NCBI GenBank assembly: GCA_052387675.1
Contig: JBQTIY010000010.1
Coordinates: forward strand, 124,001 to 188,000
From: JBQTIY01 sp052387675
GTDB lineage: Bacteria; Planctomycetota; B15-G4
Reading direction: 5' to 3'
Length of the DNA stretch: 64,000 nt
How positions within the stretch are numbered: position 1 is the stretch's first letter; every line of letters starts with the position of its first letter. Below are positions 15,697-24,631 of the stretch, in pieces. The position numbers were made by a program, and so were the translations under genes. Under the pieces are notes generated by a model that made no database searches, was not told the DNA's origin, and saw nothing but the letters and a program-made list of their open reading frames with translations.

Positions 15697-18471
15697 ATGG
15701 TCACGTTCCTTGCCAGACTGATCCTGTGCACCTGCTTGGCGCCGGGGCTCGTCGTCGCGCAGTCGGGAGGCGAAGCGCGCATCTCCGTGCCGCACGAGCA
15801 CTACACGCTGGGCAACGGGCTGCACGTGATCCTGGCGCCCGACCGCACCTTGCCGCGGGTGGAGGTGAATCTCTGGTATCGGGTGGGGAGCAAGGACGAG
15901 GCGCCGGGGCGCTCGGGCTTCGCGCATCTCTTCGAGCACCTCATGTTCATGGGCACCGAGCGTGTGCCGAATGCCGAGTTCGACGAGATCATGGAGAGCG
16001 GCGGCGGCGCGAACAACGCGACGACGAGTTCGGACCGCACGAACTACTTCGATTGGGGTCCGGCGAACCTGCTCGAGACGCTGCTGTGGCTCGAGGCCGA
16101 TCGGCTGGAGTCGCTGGACGAGGCCATGACGCAGGAGAAGCTCGATGCGCAGCGCGAGATCGTGCGCAACGAGCGCCGCGAGAACGGCGAGAACAGCCCC
16201 TACGGCGTCGCCGACCTGCTGGTCTCCGAGCTGATGTATCCGCCCGGTCATCCCTACCAGATCAGCACGATCGGCAAGCACGAGGACCTGCAGGCCGCCA
16301 CGGTGAAGGACGTGACGGATTTCTTCCAGCGCTACTACGTGCCGAACAACGCCAGCCTGGCGATCGTGGGCGACTTCGATCCCGCGCAGGCCAAGTTGCT
16401 GATTGAGCGGCTCTTCGCGGACCTGCCGCCTGGCCCGGAGCCACCCGTGGTGCGTGCCGATCCAGTGCGCCTCGACGGCGAGCGGCGCACGACGCTGCAG
16501 GACAAGGTGCAGTTTCCGCGGCTGGGCTTCGTGTGGCATAGCCCGGCCGTCATGAAGCCGGGTGACGCGGAGATGGACCTCTTGGCCGACCTGCTCGGCG
16601 GGGGACGCAGCAGCCGTCTTTATCAGCGGCTCGTCGTGCAGGACCAGAGCGCGGTGGATGTGGCGGCGTATCAGGCTTCGAGCCTGCTGGGCAGCCTCTT
16701 TTACTTGGAGATCTACGCGGCTCCGGACGCCGATCTCGGCGCCGTCGAGGCGGCCGTGGACGAGGAACTCGCGCGGCTGCGCGCGGAGGGGCCGCTGCCG
16801 GAGGAACTGCAGCGCGCGGTGGCCGGCCTGGAAAGCGGCGCGGTGGCGCGGCTTGAATCGCTGCATGCGCGCGCCGATGCGCTCAACTCCTACTTGCTGC
16901 ACTTCGGCACGCCGGACGGATTTGAGCGCGACCTTGATCGCTATCGGCAGGCCACGGTGCCTGGCGTGCAGGCCTGGGCACGCAGTGTGCTCGATGCGGA
17001 GCGGCGTCTCGTGATGACGGTGCTGCCCGAGAGCAACGAGCAGCCGCTCAGCGGCCGCGGTCAGCGGCCACTGGGCGCCGCGGCTGGCGCCGGAGTGGGC
17101 GCGGGAGCGGCCCCGCCAGACTTCGTGCCGCCGGTGCCGCAGAGTTACGGCTACGCCTCCGGCCTGCAGGTCTGGCATCTGGAGCGCAGCGGGCTGCCAC
17201 TGGTCAGCATCACGCTGGCCTTGCCCGGCGGCCGGCTCGCCGAGCAGGCTGGGCAGGAGGGCTTGGCCACTCTGACCGCCGCGATGATGGAAGAGGGCGC
17301 GGGCACGCGCGATGCGCTGGCCTTCAGTCAGGCGCTGGAGCAGTTGGGCGCCAGCTTCTCGGTGACGGCGGGTGCGCGCCAGACGCTCGTCTCGCTCTCG
17401 GTGCTGAAGCGCAACCTGCCGCAGGCCGTCGAGTTGTTCCACGATGCGGTGGCGCGGCCGCGCTTCGAGGCCGTGGACTTCGAACGCGCCCGGCGCCTGC
17501 AAGTGGAGGGCCTGCGCCAGGAACTGGACGACCCGGGGCGCGTGGCGGCTCTCGTCGGCAATGCGATCTACTGGGGCGCTGAGCATCCTTACGGCCGGCC
17601 GCCGGCCGGCACGCCGGAGAGCGTTGCCACGCTCGAACTGGCGCACGTGCGGGCCTTCCATGCCGGGCTGGCGCGGCCGCAGGGCGCGTTGCTGGTGCTA
17701 GCCGGCGATCTCAGCGAAGCAGAGTCGGCCAAGCTCACCGTCCTGCTCGATCGGGGCTGGCCGAAGGGCGCGCCTCTGAGCATGCCGTCCGCTCTGCCGG
17801 CGCCGGATCCGCGCGGCCCGCGGCTGGTGCTCATCGATCGTCCCGGAGCGCCGCAGACCGTGGTGCGTTTCATCATGCCCGGCCACTCCAGCACGGATGC
17901 GTTGCGTCTGCCCGCCGACGCCTTCAACACGCTCCTGGGCGGCAGCTTCACCAGCCGCCTCAATCAGAATCTGCGCGAGAACAAGCAATACACCTACGGC
18001 GCCAACTGCCGCTTCCTGCGTCAGCCCGATCAAGGCATCTTCATCGCGGGGGCGCATGTGCTCACGGCTGTGACCGGCGCCGCGCTGTCCGAGTTCGCGC
18101 GAGAGTTCGAGCGGCTGCGCGGCACGGAAGGACCGCCAGATATCGATGCGGCCGAGGCCGCCGGCGCAGCCACGACCGTGCTCAGCCGCATCGTGGCGGG
18201 CTACGAGAGCCTAGGCTCCACCGTGGGTACTTGGCTCGAGCTGCGTGAACGCGGCGCGGCGCCGGGGGATGCGGCCAAGGATGTGGCGGCTCTGCGCAGC
18301 ATCGATGCAGGCCGGCTCAACGCGCTGGCGCCCGGCCTGCTGCCCGTGGACCGCGCGCTGCTCGTGCTGGTTGGCGACGCCCAAGCTGTGCTGCCGCAGC
18401 TTGAGGGTTTGGAACTGCCGGCCGTGCAGCTCGTCGATGAGCGCGGCCGCCCGGTGGAGCCGGCCCGCTGA
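15697..18471 (+). CDS. Secreted M16-family zinc metallopeptidase, fused two-half form
   Basis: 924 residues. The start MVTFLARLILCTCLAPGLVVAQ is a signal peptide, so it acts in the periplasm or outside. The inverted zinc motif HxxEH is present as HLFEH (residues about 77-81), with the supporting acidic stretch NERRENGENSPYG downstream. A second, catalytically silent M16 half begins around residue 485 (SGLPLVSITLALPGGRLAEQ) and contains an R/Y pair region NLRENKQYTYGA. Bacterial relatives are often two adjacent genes; here both halves are one chain. The likely role is degradation of peptides. The stop overlaps the start region of the methyltransferase gene. Confidence 0.92.
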   Translation: MVTFLARLILCTCLAPGLVVAQSGGEARISVPHEHYTLGNGLHVILAPDRTLPRVEVNLWYRVGSKDEAPGRSGFAHLFEHLMFMGTERVPNAEFDEIMESGGGANNATTSSDRTNYFDWGPANLLETLLWLEADRLESLDEAMTQEKLDAQREIVRNERRENGENSPYGVADLLVSELMYPPGHPYQISTIGKHEDLQAATVKDVTDFFQRYYVPNNASLAIVGDFDPAQAKLLIERLFADLPPGPEPPVVRADPVRLDGERRTTLQDKVQFPRLGFVWHSPAVMKPGDAEMDLLADLLGGGRSSRLYQRLVVQDQSAVDVAAYQASSLLGSLFYLEIYAAPDADLGAVEAAVDEELARLRAEGPLPEELQRAVAGLESGAVARLESLHARADALNSYLLHFGTPDGFERDLDRYRQATVPGVQAWARSVLDAERRLVMTVLPESNEQPLSGRGQRPLGAAAGAGVGAGAAPPDFVPPVPQSYGYASGLQVWHLERSGLPLVSITLALPGGRLAEQAGQEGLATLTAAMMEEGAGTRDALAFSQALEQLGASFSVTAGARQTLVSLSVLKRNLPQAVELFHDAVARPRFEAVDFERARRLQVEGLRQELDDPGRVAALVGNAIYWGAEHPYGRPPAGTPESVATLELAHVRAFHAGLARPQGALLVLAGDLSEAESAKLTVLLDRGWPKGAPLSMPSALPAPDPRGPRLVLIDRPGAPQTVVRFIMPGHSSTDALRLPADAFNTLLGGSFTSRLNQNLRENKQYTYGANCRFLRQPDQGIFIAGAHVLTAVTGAALSEFAREFERLRGTEGPPDIDAAEAAGAATTVLSRIVAGYESLGSTVGTWLELRERGAAPGDAAKDVAALRSIDAGRLNALAPGLLPVDRALLVLVGDAQAVLPQLEGLELPAVQLVDERGRPVEPAR

Positions 18472-18515
18472 AACCGATCGTCGAACTGCGCACGCACCCC
18501 AGCCCGCACCCCTTC

Positions 18516-19625
18516 GTGCGGCGCGGACTCGTCGTGGATCCGCCGCGGCTGCCCAATGGCACGGTCGTGACCGTGCGCGTGCAGGGCGGCGCGGTGCTGG
18601 GCGATGCCTTCTTCAATGGTCACAGCGACATCGCCATCCGGCGGCTAACCGATGGCGAGCGCGCCTTCGACAAGGAGTGGCTGGCCGAGGCGCTGGGGCG
18701 CGCGGTTTCGCTGCGCAAAGCCATCCCGCGTCTGGACGAGACCACCGACGCCTGGCGCGTGGTGCATGCCGAGGGCGACGGCCTCTCGGGCCTCATCGCC
18801 GACCGCTACGGCGAGGTGCTCGTGCTGGAACTGCACAGCGCCGGCTGGCTGCCGCACGTACGGGACTTGCTGGCCAGCTTGCACGCAGCCCTGGGCACCA
18901 AGCACCACCGCGTCTCCATGGGCGCGCGTTCGGCGCGCCTGGAGGGCGTCGATCCCTTCGAGGAGAGCAGCGAGGGCTGCCCCTCCGCGCTCAAGCTGCG
19001 CGAGCACGGGGCGCGCTTCCAGGTGGACTTCTCCCTGGGCCACAAGACCGGCTTCTTCTGCGACCAGCGCGAGAACCGGCGCGAAGTCGCCGCCTGGGCG
19101 CGCGGCGAAATGCTGGACCTGTGCTGCTACACCGGCGGCTTCACGGTGAGCGCGGCCGTGCATGGCCAGGTCGAGGGCCTCACGGCCGTGGACCTGGACG
19201 AAGAGGCCCTGCAAGTGGCGCGCACGAACCTGAACTTGAATCAGACGCGCGCGACACTCGTGCATGCCGATGCCTTCGACTGGCTGCGCCAAGTGAGCGG
19301 CGCCGGCCGGCGCTTCGACACCGTCGTACTTGACCCGCCCAAGTTCATTCCGACCTGGCGCGAGAACGAGACCGGCCGCGGCAAGTATCACGACCTCAAC
19401 CGGCTGGCTCTCTCGGTGGTGAAGCCCGGCGGCCTCTTGATGACCTCATCCTGTTCGGGGCTCTTGCCCGGCTGGGAGTTCCGCGAGCTGGTCACCACCG
19501 CCGCGCGCAAGGAGAAGCGCCAAGTTCGCCTCTTGCGCACGACCGGGGCTGGGCCTGACCATCCGGTCTTGCTGGAATGTCCCGAAACGGAGTACCTCAA
19601 GTGCCTCTGGATGAACGTGTGGTGA
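18516..19625 (+). CDS. RlmI-type class I SAM-dependent rRNA (cytosine) methyltransferase
   Basis: At least 369 residues. An N-terminal PUA-like domain (about 1-75) leads to a linker and a Rossmann methyltransferase domain: GHKTGFFCDQRENRR, LDLCCYTGGFTVSAA (SAM motif I) and VVLDPPKFIP (motif IV), followed by a Cys in TSSCSGLL. This is the RlmI/YccW family that methylates 23S rRNA cytosines. The first ATG/GTG in frame is 18516, but homology-like sequence continues upstream (KPIVELRTHPSPHPFV) to a CTG at 18468 that overlaps the M16 stop as CTGA. The true start may be that CTG. Confidence 0.9.
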   Translation: MRRGLVVDPPRLPNGTVVTVRVQGGAVLGDAFFNGHSDIAIRRLTDGERAFDKEWLAEALGRAVSLRKAIPRLDETTDAWRVVHAEGDGLSGLIADRYGEVLVLELHSAGWLPHVRDLLASLHAALGTKHHRVSMGARSARLEGVDPFEESSEGCPSALKLREHGARFQVDFSLGHKTGFFCDQRENRREVAAWARGEMLDLCCYTGGFTVSAAVHGQVEGLTAVDLDEEALQVARTNLNLNQTRATLVHADAFDWLRQVSGAGRRFDTVVLDPPKFIPTWRENETGRGKYHDLNRLALSVVKPGGLLMTSSCSGLLPGWEFRELVTTAARKEKRQVRLLRTTGAGPDHPVLLECPETEYLKCLWMNVW

Positions 19626-20578
19626 GCCGCGGCCCGGTGATCGTCGTGCATGGCGGCGCTGGTTCGCTGCCCTGCGAGGAGGACCGCCAGCAGTATCTGC
19701 AAGGCGTGGCGGGCGCGCTGGCCGCCGGCTGCACGGGGCTCGCCGAGAGCGCCGAGGCGGCCGTGCTCGCCGCAGTCTCGCACATGGAGGCGCACACGAT
19801 CATGAATGCCGGGCGCGGCTCGGTGCTGGACGAGGAAGGCCAGGTGCGCCTCGATGCCGGCTTCATGGAGGGCGCACGCCGGCGTTACGGCGCGGTGACC
19901 GGCCTGCGTAACTGCCTCTTCGCGGCGCGCGTCGCCGCGCGGCTCGCCGAGGAAGGCGACTACGGTCGCTTCGTGGCGCCGCCGGGCAGCGACCGACTCG
20001 CGGCCAGTTTCGGCCTGCCGGTCTGCGACCCGGCTGAACTCATCACCGAGCGCGCACTGCGTCTGTGGCGCGAGCGCAAGGCGGCCGAGGAGGCGCAGGG
20101 CGCGGCCGAGTCCGGACGCGCGCCGGCGGCCGCCGCGAAGCGTGGGCCATACCTCGACACCGTGGGCGCGGTGGCACTCGATGCCCAAGGGCGGCTGGCG
20201 GCGGCGGTCTCCACTGGCGGCATGAGCCTCAAGCGCATCGGGCGCGTCGGCGATTCGCCCATCGCGGGGGCCGGCTTCTGGGCCGACGACCGCAGCGGCG
20301 CCTGCGTCACGACGGGCGTTGGCGAAGTATTGCTGCGCCAGGGCACGGCCCGGCGTACGGTGCAGCTCCTGGCCAGCGGCCTTACGCCGGCCGGGGCGGC
20401 TGCCGCCGCGCTGGCCGAGCTCTCCGACTATCCCGGCGATGACCGCGGCGATTCCGGCCTGATCTTGCTGGGCGCCGATGGTCAGCTCGTGCTCGCTCAC
20501 AGCAGCCAGGAGATGTCGGGCGGCTATCAGCGCCCGGGGCAAGAGCCGCGCATCGGGCATCTCTGGCGCACACGGTGA
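19622..20578 (+). CDS. Isoaspartyl peptidase / type 2 (plant-type) L-asparaginase
   Basis: 318 residues from a GTG in a GTGA overlap with the methyltransferase stop. The start SRGPVIVVHGGAGS is diagnostic for the Ntn-hydrolase asparaginase 2 family. The precursor should self-cleave before the nucleophile Thr in LDTVGAVALD (about residue 180), giving alpha and beta chains; STGGM and TTGVGE downstream are substrate-site segments. It releases L-Asp from isoaspartyl dipeptides and can hydrolyse asparagine. The Ala/Glu-rich linker before the cleavage site is typical. It lies in a tightly packed housekeeping run. Confidence 0.92.
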   Translation: MSRGPVIVVHGGAGSLPCEEDRQQYLQGVAGALAAGCTGLAESAEAAVLAAVSHMEAHTIMNAGRGSVLDEEGQVRLDAGFMEGARRRYGAVTGLRNCLFAARVAARLAEEGDYGRFVAPPGSDRLAASFGLPVCDPAELITERALRLWRERKAAEEAQGAAESGRAPAAAAKRGPYLDTVGAVALDAQGRLAAAVSTGGMSLKRIGRVGDSPIAGAGFWADDRSGACVTTGVGEVLLRQGTARRTVQLLASGLTPAGAAAAALAELSDYPGDDRGDSGLILLGADGQLVLAHSSQEMSGGYQRPGQEPRIGHLWRTR

Positions 20579-20588
20579 GGCGCACACC

Positions 20589-21791
20589 GTGACGCTGCCG
20601 GCGGCGACGCGCGCGCAAGTGGAGAGCCTGGCAGCGCTGCATCGCGCGGCCGAGCGGCGCCAGGCCGGCCTTTGCCTGCTCGAGGGCGCGCTCCTACTGC
20701 GCGAGGCGCTCGCGGCCGGGCATGTGCCGCAGCTCGTGGCCGTCGCGCCGGAAGTTGCCGAGCAGGAAGCAGAACTGCTCGAGCATGCGCAACGCGCCGG
20801 AGCCGCCGTCGTGCTGCTCGGTCAGAAGGGCGTGGCGCGGCTCTCGGACCGCGAACAAGCGCCCGGCCTCGTAGCGGCGCTGCCGCTGCCTCCGGCTTGG
20901 GATGGCAAGGTGGAGAGCGGCGGCGCGGTGCTCGTGCCGGCGCTCTGCGGTCTGCAGGATCCGGGCAATGTGGGCACGCTCTTGCGTTCCGCGGCGGCCT
21001 TCGGCGCGCGCGGCGCACTCGTGGCGCCGGGCGGGGCGGATCCCTTTGGCCCGAAGGCCCTGCGCGCCTCGGCGGGCACTGCGTTGCGCCTGCCCCTGCG
21101 CACCGAACCGGTCGAGGCGCTCTTGGACTATGCCGCGCGCTCGGGCCTCGTGGCGACCGGAGCGGTGTCACCGCGCCACGCCGCGGCCGGCTACGCCGAG
21201 GCCCTGCCGCCGCGCTGCCTGCTCGTGCTGGGCCACGAGACGCGCGGCCTGCCCGAGCTGCCGGGCCTGTTGCCGGTGGCCGTGCCGCAAACCTCCGCGG
21301 TGGACAGCCTCAACGTGGCCATGGCGGGCTCGGTGCTCATGGCCGGCTGGTACCGCACGTGCCGCGAGCAGCTTCCGCCGCCGCGCCTGGTGGCCGCCGC
21401 CGTCGTGCTGCACGCCGGGCGCGTGCTCGTGCAGACGCGGCCCGCTGGCAAGAGCTGGGCCGGTACCTGGGAGTTTCCCGGCGGCAAACTCGAAGCCGGC
21501 GAGGAGCCGGGCCGCTGCGCCGAGCGCGAGTGCCGCGAGGAACTCGGCCTGAGTGTGCGCGCCGGCGAAGTCCTCGAAGTCGTGGACTGGGACTATCTCG
21601 ACCGGCGCGTGCGCGTGCACTTCGTGCTCTGCACGCTCGCGACGCCTGCTGCCGCCGCGCTGCCGGCGCTCGAGCCGCGCGAGGGACAAGAGGCGCGCTG
21701 GATCGGCGCCGGGGAACTCTCCGAGCGCGCTTTTTTGCCCGCCAGTGCGCCGGTGCTGCAGCGCCTCGCAGCGCGGCTCAGCCGTCCGTGA
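20589..21791 (+). CDS. SpoU-type RNA methyltransferase fused to a MutT-like Nudix hydrolase
   Basis: 400 residues from the GTG at 20589. Residues about 1-255 are a TrmH/SpoU SPOUT methyltransferase: substrate-binding helix region, then DPGNVGTLLRSAAAFGA (motif 1), LLVLGHETRGLP (motif 2) and VDSLNVAMAGSVLMA (motif 3). Residues about 262-400 are a Nudix domain with EFPGGKLEAGEE and a complete G-x5-E-x7-RE-x2-EE-x-G box (GKLEAGEEPGRCAERE, then CREELGL), like 8-oxo-dGTPase MutT. The join is continuous, without stop or frameshift. This pairing of RNA 2'-O-methylation with nucleotide sanitation is unusual. The 3' end overlaps the convergent gene by 14 bp. Confidence 0.88.
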   Translation: MTLPAATRAQVESLAALHRAAERRQAGLCLLEGALLLREALAAGHVPQLVAVAPEVAEQEAELLEHAQRAGAAVVLLGQKGVARLSDREQAPGLVAALPLPPAWDGKVESGGAVLVPALCGLQDPGNVGTLLRSAAAFGARGALVAPGGADPFGPKALRASAGTALRLPLRTEPVEALLDYAARSGLVATGAVSPRHAAAGYAEALPPRCLLVLGHETRGLPELPGLLPVAVPQTSAVDSLNVAMAGSVLMAGWYRTCREQLPPPRLVAAAVVLHAGRVLVQTRPAGKSWAGTWEFPGGKLEAGEEPGRCAERECREELGLSVRAGEVLEVVDWDYLDRRVRVHFVLCTLATPAAAALPALEPREGQEARWIGAGELSERAFLPASAPVLQRLAARLSRP

Positions 21792-23790
21792 GCTGCAGCA
21801 GGAGTCCGTCCACGACCTGGCCTTCGCCGACGTAGACCTCTTGCGCCGACTTCTTGGCGTGCACCAGCGCCACGAAGGGATGCACGGGCTGGCCGCCGAC
21901 CGTGGTGGGGTTCACCGTGATCGTGTAGCTGCCGGAGGTGAGATTGTTGAAGCTGAAGAAGCCGTCCTTGTCGGTGGTGCCGGCATCCATGTAGGGGGTG
22001 TTGCTCTGCAATGAGGTGATCTGCACCTTGCAGAAGGGCAGCGGGCCGCCTGGCACATCCAGCGCCCGGCCGGCGATGACAGCGCCCGCGGACAGCGTCA
22101 CGCGCAGGGGCTGGTTGCCGCCCTCGTCGTCGTCACGAATCGAAATGTCATTGAGCACCTGCGAGGCGCTCTCGGAGTGCGATGTGGCGATCTGGTAAAT
22201 GCCAGGCGTGATGCGCGAGAAGCTGAACTCGCCGGCTTTGTTCGTGAGCACGTGACGCTCGCGTTCGTCGCTCGGCGAGATGGCCTTGAAGATCTGGCTG
22301 AGGCCGTTGTCCTGGAAGTTGTTCTCGTTGAGCGCAACCTTGGCACCGGCGGCCGGCAGGCCGCGCGCGGTCAGGACGACACCCGAAATCGACCCGCCTC
22401 GGCTCATCACGATCTGCACTTCGGGCGAGACGTCGTTGCGGATGATCGTGAAGGGTTCGCTGCGCGCATCAGCCAGGTCGTCGGCGCGGGCCTCGAGCAG
22501 GTAGTCGCCCGGGTCGAGGTTGTCGAAGACGAAGCGCCCGTCGGGCGCCACGAGTTCGCGCGAGTTGTTCAGCGAATGCGGCTGCGAACCCGGACGTGAG
22601 CGCATGAGGTGCAGCGAGAAGCTCTCCACCGGCTTGCCGTCGCGCGTGATCACGCTGCCCACGACCGCGCCGCGCGCCTCCATCACGATCTGCAGTGAGC
22701 CAGCGCTGATGTGCACGTTCTGGCGCGTGACGTCGGAAAAGCCGTGCTTGGTGGCGCGCACCTGGTACTTGGCGTCGCCGATGCCGTCGAGCAGGAAGTA
22801 GCCCGAGGCGTCACTGATGGCCAGGGAGTGTCCTTGAGCCGACTTGGTCTGGGCATTGGCTTCGATGCGCACGCTGCCCAGGCCCACGCCGTCGGCGTCG
22901 ATCACACGCCCCTGGAGTGCGGAACCGTAGGCGAGCTGGAAATCCACTTGCTCGTCGCGGGCCACGACATCAAAGCCGGGACTCCGCGTGTGCGTCTGAG
23001 TCTCGTGGTCGTCGGCCGAGGCGCGCAGGCGCAGGCTCGTGAGCGAGACATGCGTGAAAGCGTAGCGGCCGGCCGAGTCGGTGAAGGTCACCTTCCAGGG
23101 CTTCTGCTCTTCCGGCAGTTGGAAGGCCATGTCGTACGGGTAGAAAAGTTCGAGGCGCGCGCCCGCCAGGGGACCGCCGTTGTCGCCTGTCACCGTGCCG
23201 GTGATCACAGTGCCGGGTTGCATGACCAGCACCACGCCGCTGGCCGAGACCGTGCTGCGCACGCGCACCGGCGGAGCCTCGCTGCGCGCAAAGTTGTCGT
23301 GCTCGGCCACGACGATGTAGTGGTCACCTTCCGGAACCGAGCAGAGCTTGAAGTTGCCGGCAGCGTCACTTTCGCCGCGGGCGTCCACGGCCTGGCGCGA
23401 ACCGGGGAAGGCGCCCGTGATGAGCGCGCTGCCGAGATAGACATTGAGCACGGCGCCGGCCACCGGCTGGCCGGCCAGATCCACCACGCGGCCTTCGATG
23501 CAGCCGGTGGGCTGGCCCAGGGAGGCCACGACCTTCCCCGGCTCGGCGGGCCGCACATTGACCGCCGCGACCGGGATGCGCTCCTCTGCACGGGGGGGCG
23601 GCGCGGCGCCCTCGAAGACAGGGACTTCAGGATCGAAGGGCTCGGCCACGCTGACCTCGACGGGCCGGTCCTCGGCCTCCACCTCGGAACTGCCCAGGAG
23701 CCAGGCCGTGGCGCCCACGACCGCCAGCAGGACCACGCCCGCTACGCCGAGGAGCAGGCCGCGCGACGAGGATTTTTGGGACTTCTTCAT
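21778..23790 (-). CDS. Membrane-anchored protein with multiple carboxypeptidase regulatory-like domains
   Basis: 670 residues. MKKSQKSSSRGLLLGVAGVV and the following hydrophobic stretch form a single N-terminal membrane anchor. An acidic/Pro linker follows, then about six beta-sandwich repeats with the pattern GxVxDxxGxPVxGAxV, TDxxGxFxFxxLxPGxYxI (for example GCIEGRVVDLAGQPVAGAVL and GRYAFTHVSLTSLRLRA). These are CarboxypepD_reg-like, transthyretin-type folds, common in large exported proteins of planctomycetes and bacteroidetes. No enzyme domain is attached. An adhesion or scaffold role on the periplasmic face is inferred, not shown. Confidence 0.75.
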   Translation of the reverse strand: MKKSQKSSSRGLLLGVAGVVLLAVVGATAWLLGSSEVEAEDRPVEVSVAEPFDPEVPVFEGAAPPPRAEERIPVAAVNVRPAEPGKVVASLGQPTGCIEGRVVDLAGQPVAGAVLNVYLGSALITGAFPGSRQAVDARGESDAAGNFKLCSVPEGDHYIVVAEHDNFARSEAPPVRVRSTVSASGVVLVMQPGTVITGTVTGDNGGPLAGARLELFYPYDMAFQLPEEQKPWKVTFTDSAGRYAFTHVSLTSLRLRASADDHETQTHTRSPGFDVVARDEQVDFQLAYGSALQGRVIDADGVGLGSVRIEANAQTKSAQGHSLAISDASGYFLLDGIGDAKYQVRATKHGFSDVTRQNVHISAGSLQIVMEARGAVVGSVITRDGKPVESFSLHLMRSRPGSQPHSLNNSRELVAPDGRFVFDNLDPGDYLLEARADDLADARSEPFTIIRNDVSPEVQIVMSRGGSISGVVLTARGLPAAGAKVALNENNFQDNGLSQIFKAISPSDERERHVLTNKAGEFSFSRITPGIYQIATSHSESASQVLNDISIRDDDEGGNQPLRVTLSAGAVIAGRALDVPGGPLPFCKVQITSLQSNTPYMDAGTTDKDGFFSFNNLTSGSYTITVNPTTVGGQPVHPFVALVHAKKSAQEVYVGEGQVVDGLLLQLTDG

Positions 23791-23926
23791 GCGGGTGGGC
23801 GAGAGTTCGACGAGGGACCGTGGCCGGGCTTCCCTGGCGGACCCCCGATCTTAGCGAATGGGTGCGCGGCGCCGAGAGCCTCGGGCTCCTTTCGGCCAAC
23901 GCCGAGGACGCGCTGAAGGGGCAGGG

Positions 23927-24631
23927 TCAGCGCTCGGTCGCACCCCAGCGCGCCAGAGCCTCTTCCAGGTCCTGGGGCCGGGGTGCCCGTACGTCGAGCG
24001 GCTGGCCTGTGACAGGATGCGCCAGGGCCAGCCGTTCAGCATGGAGCAGGCACCGAGCGGCCGCGCGCGCCTGGCCGCGGCGGCCGTACTTGTCATCGCC
24101 GACGAGTGGGTGCCCGATGTGCGCGAGGTGCACGCGGATCTGATTGTGACGGCCCGTCTCGATGCGCACGCGCAGCAAGGCTGCGCGGCCGGCTGTCCCG
24201 GTGAAGGCCTGCAGCGTCTCGTAGTGGCTCAGCGCGCGCCGGCCGCGGCGGTCCACCGCGGCTGTAGCGCCGGCATCCAGGATGGGCACGTCGATCGTGG
24301 CCCGGCGCGGATTGGGCACGCCATGCACCAGCGCCAGGTACTCCTTGAGCACGCGGTGCTCGTGGAAGGCTTCCTCCAGCGCCGCGCGCTGCGCGGGGTC
24401 GAGACACAGCAGGAGTGCGCCGCTGGTCTGCTGGTCGAGGCGATGCACCGGCGCCACCTTGAGACCGTCGCGCCTCAGATCGTCGAGCAGGCAGCGCACC
24501 GCGCGGCCGGGCGGCGGCACGGTGAGCACGCCGGCCGCCTTGTCCACCACCACGAGCGTCGGATCGCGATGAAGAATCTGATACGTCGGCGGCCCGGCGC
24601 TCGGCTTTTGGGTTGGACGCGGAGGCTTCAC
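23927..24631 (-). CDS. RluA-family pseudouridine synthase
   Basis: 234 residues. I choose the GTG at 24631, which forms a GTGA overlap with the upstream prenyltransferase stop, over an upstream ATG at 24667 buried in that gene. The catalytic motif is HRLDQQTSG, whose Asp attacks uridine; KEYLALVHG, LLRVRIETGRHNQIRVHLAH and GHPLVGDDKYG complete the RluA signature. No S4 domain is present, so it resembles the short RluA/TruC group. It isomerises uridine in rRNA or tRNA; the target position cannot be predicted. Confidence 0.92.
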   Translation of the reverse strand: MKPPRPTQKPSAGPPTYQILHRDPTLVVVDKAAGVLTVPPPGRAVRCLLDDLRRDGLKVAPVHRLDQQTSGALLLCLDPAQRAALEEAFHEHRVLKEYLALVHGVPNPRRATIDVPILDAGATAAVDRRGRRALSHYETLQAFTGTAGRAALLRVRIETGRHNQIRVHLAHIGHPLVGDDKYGRRGQARAAARCLLHAERLALAHPVTGQPLDVRAPRPQDLEEALARWGATER

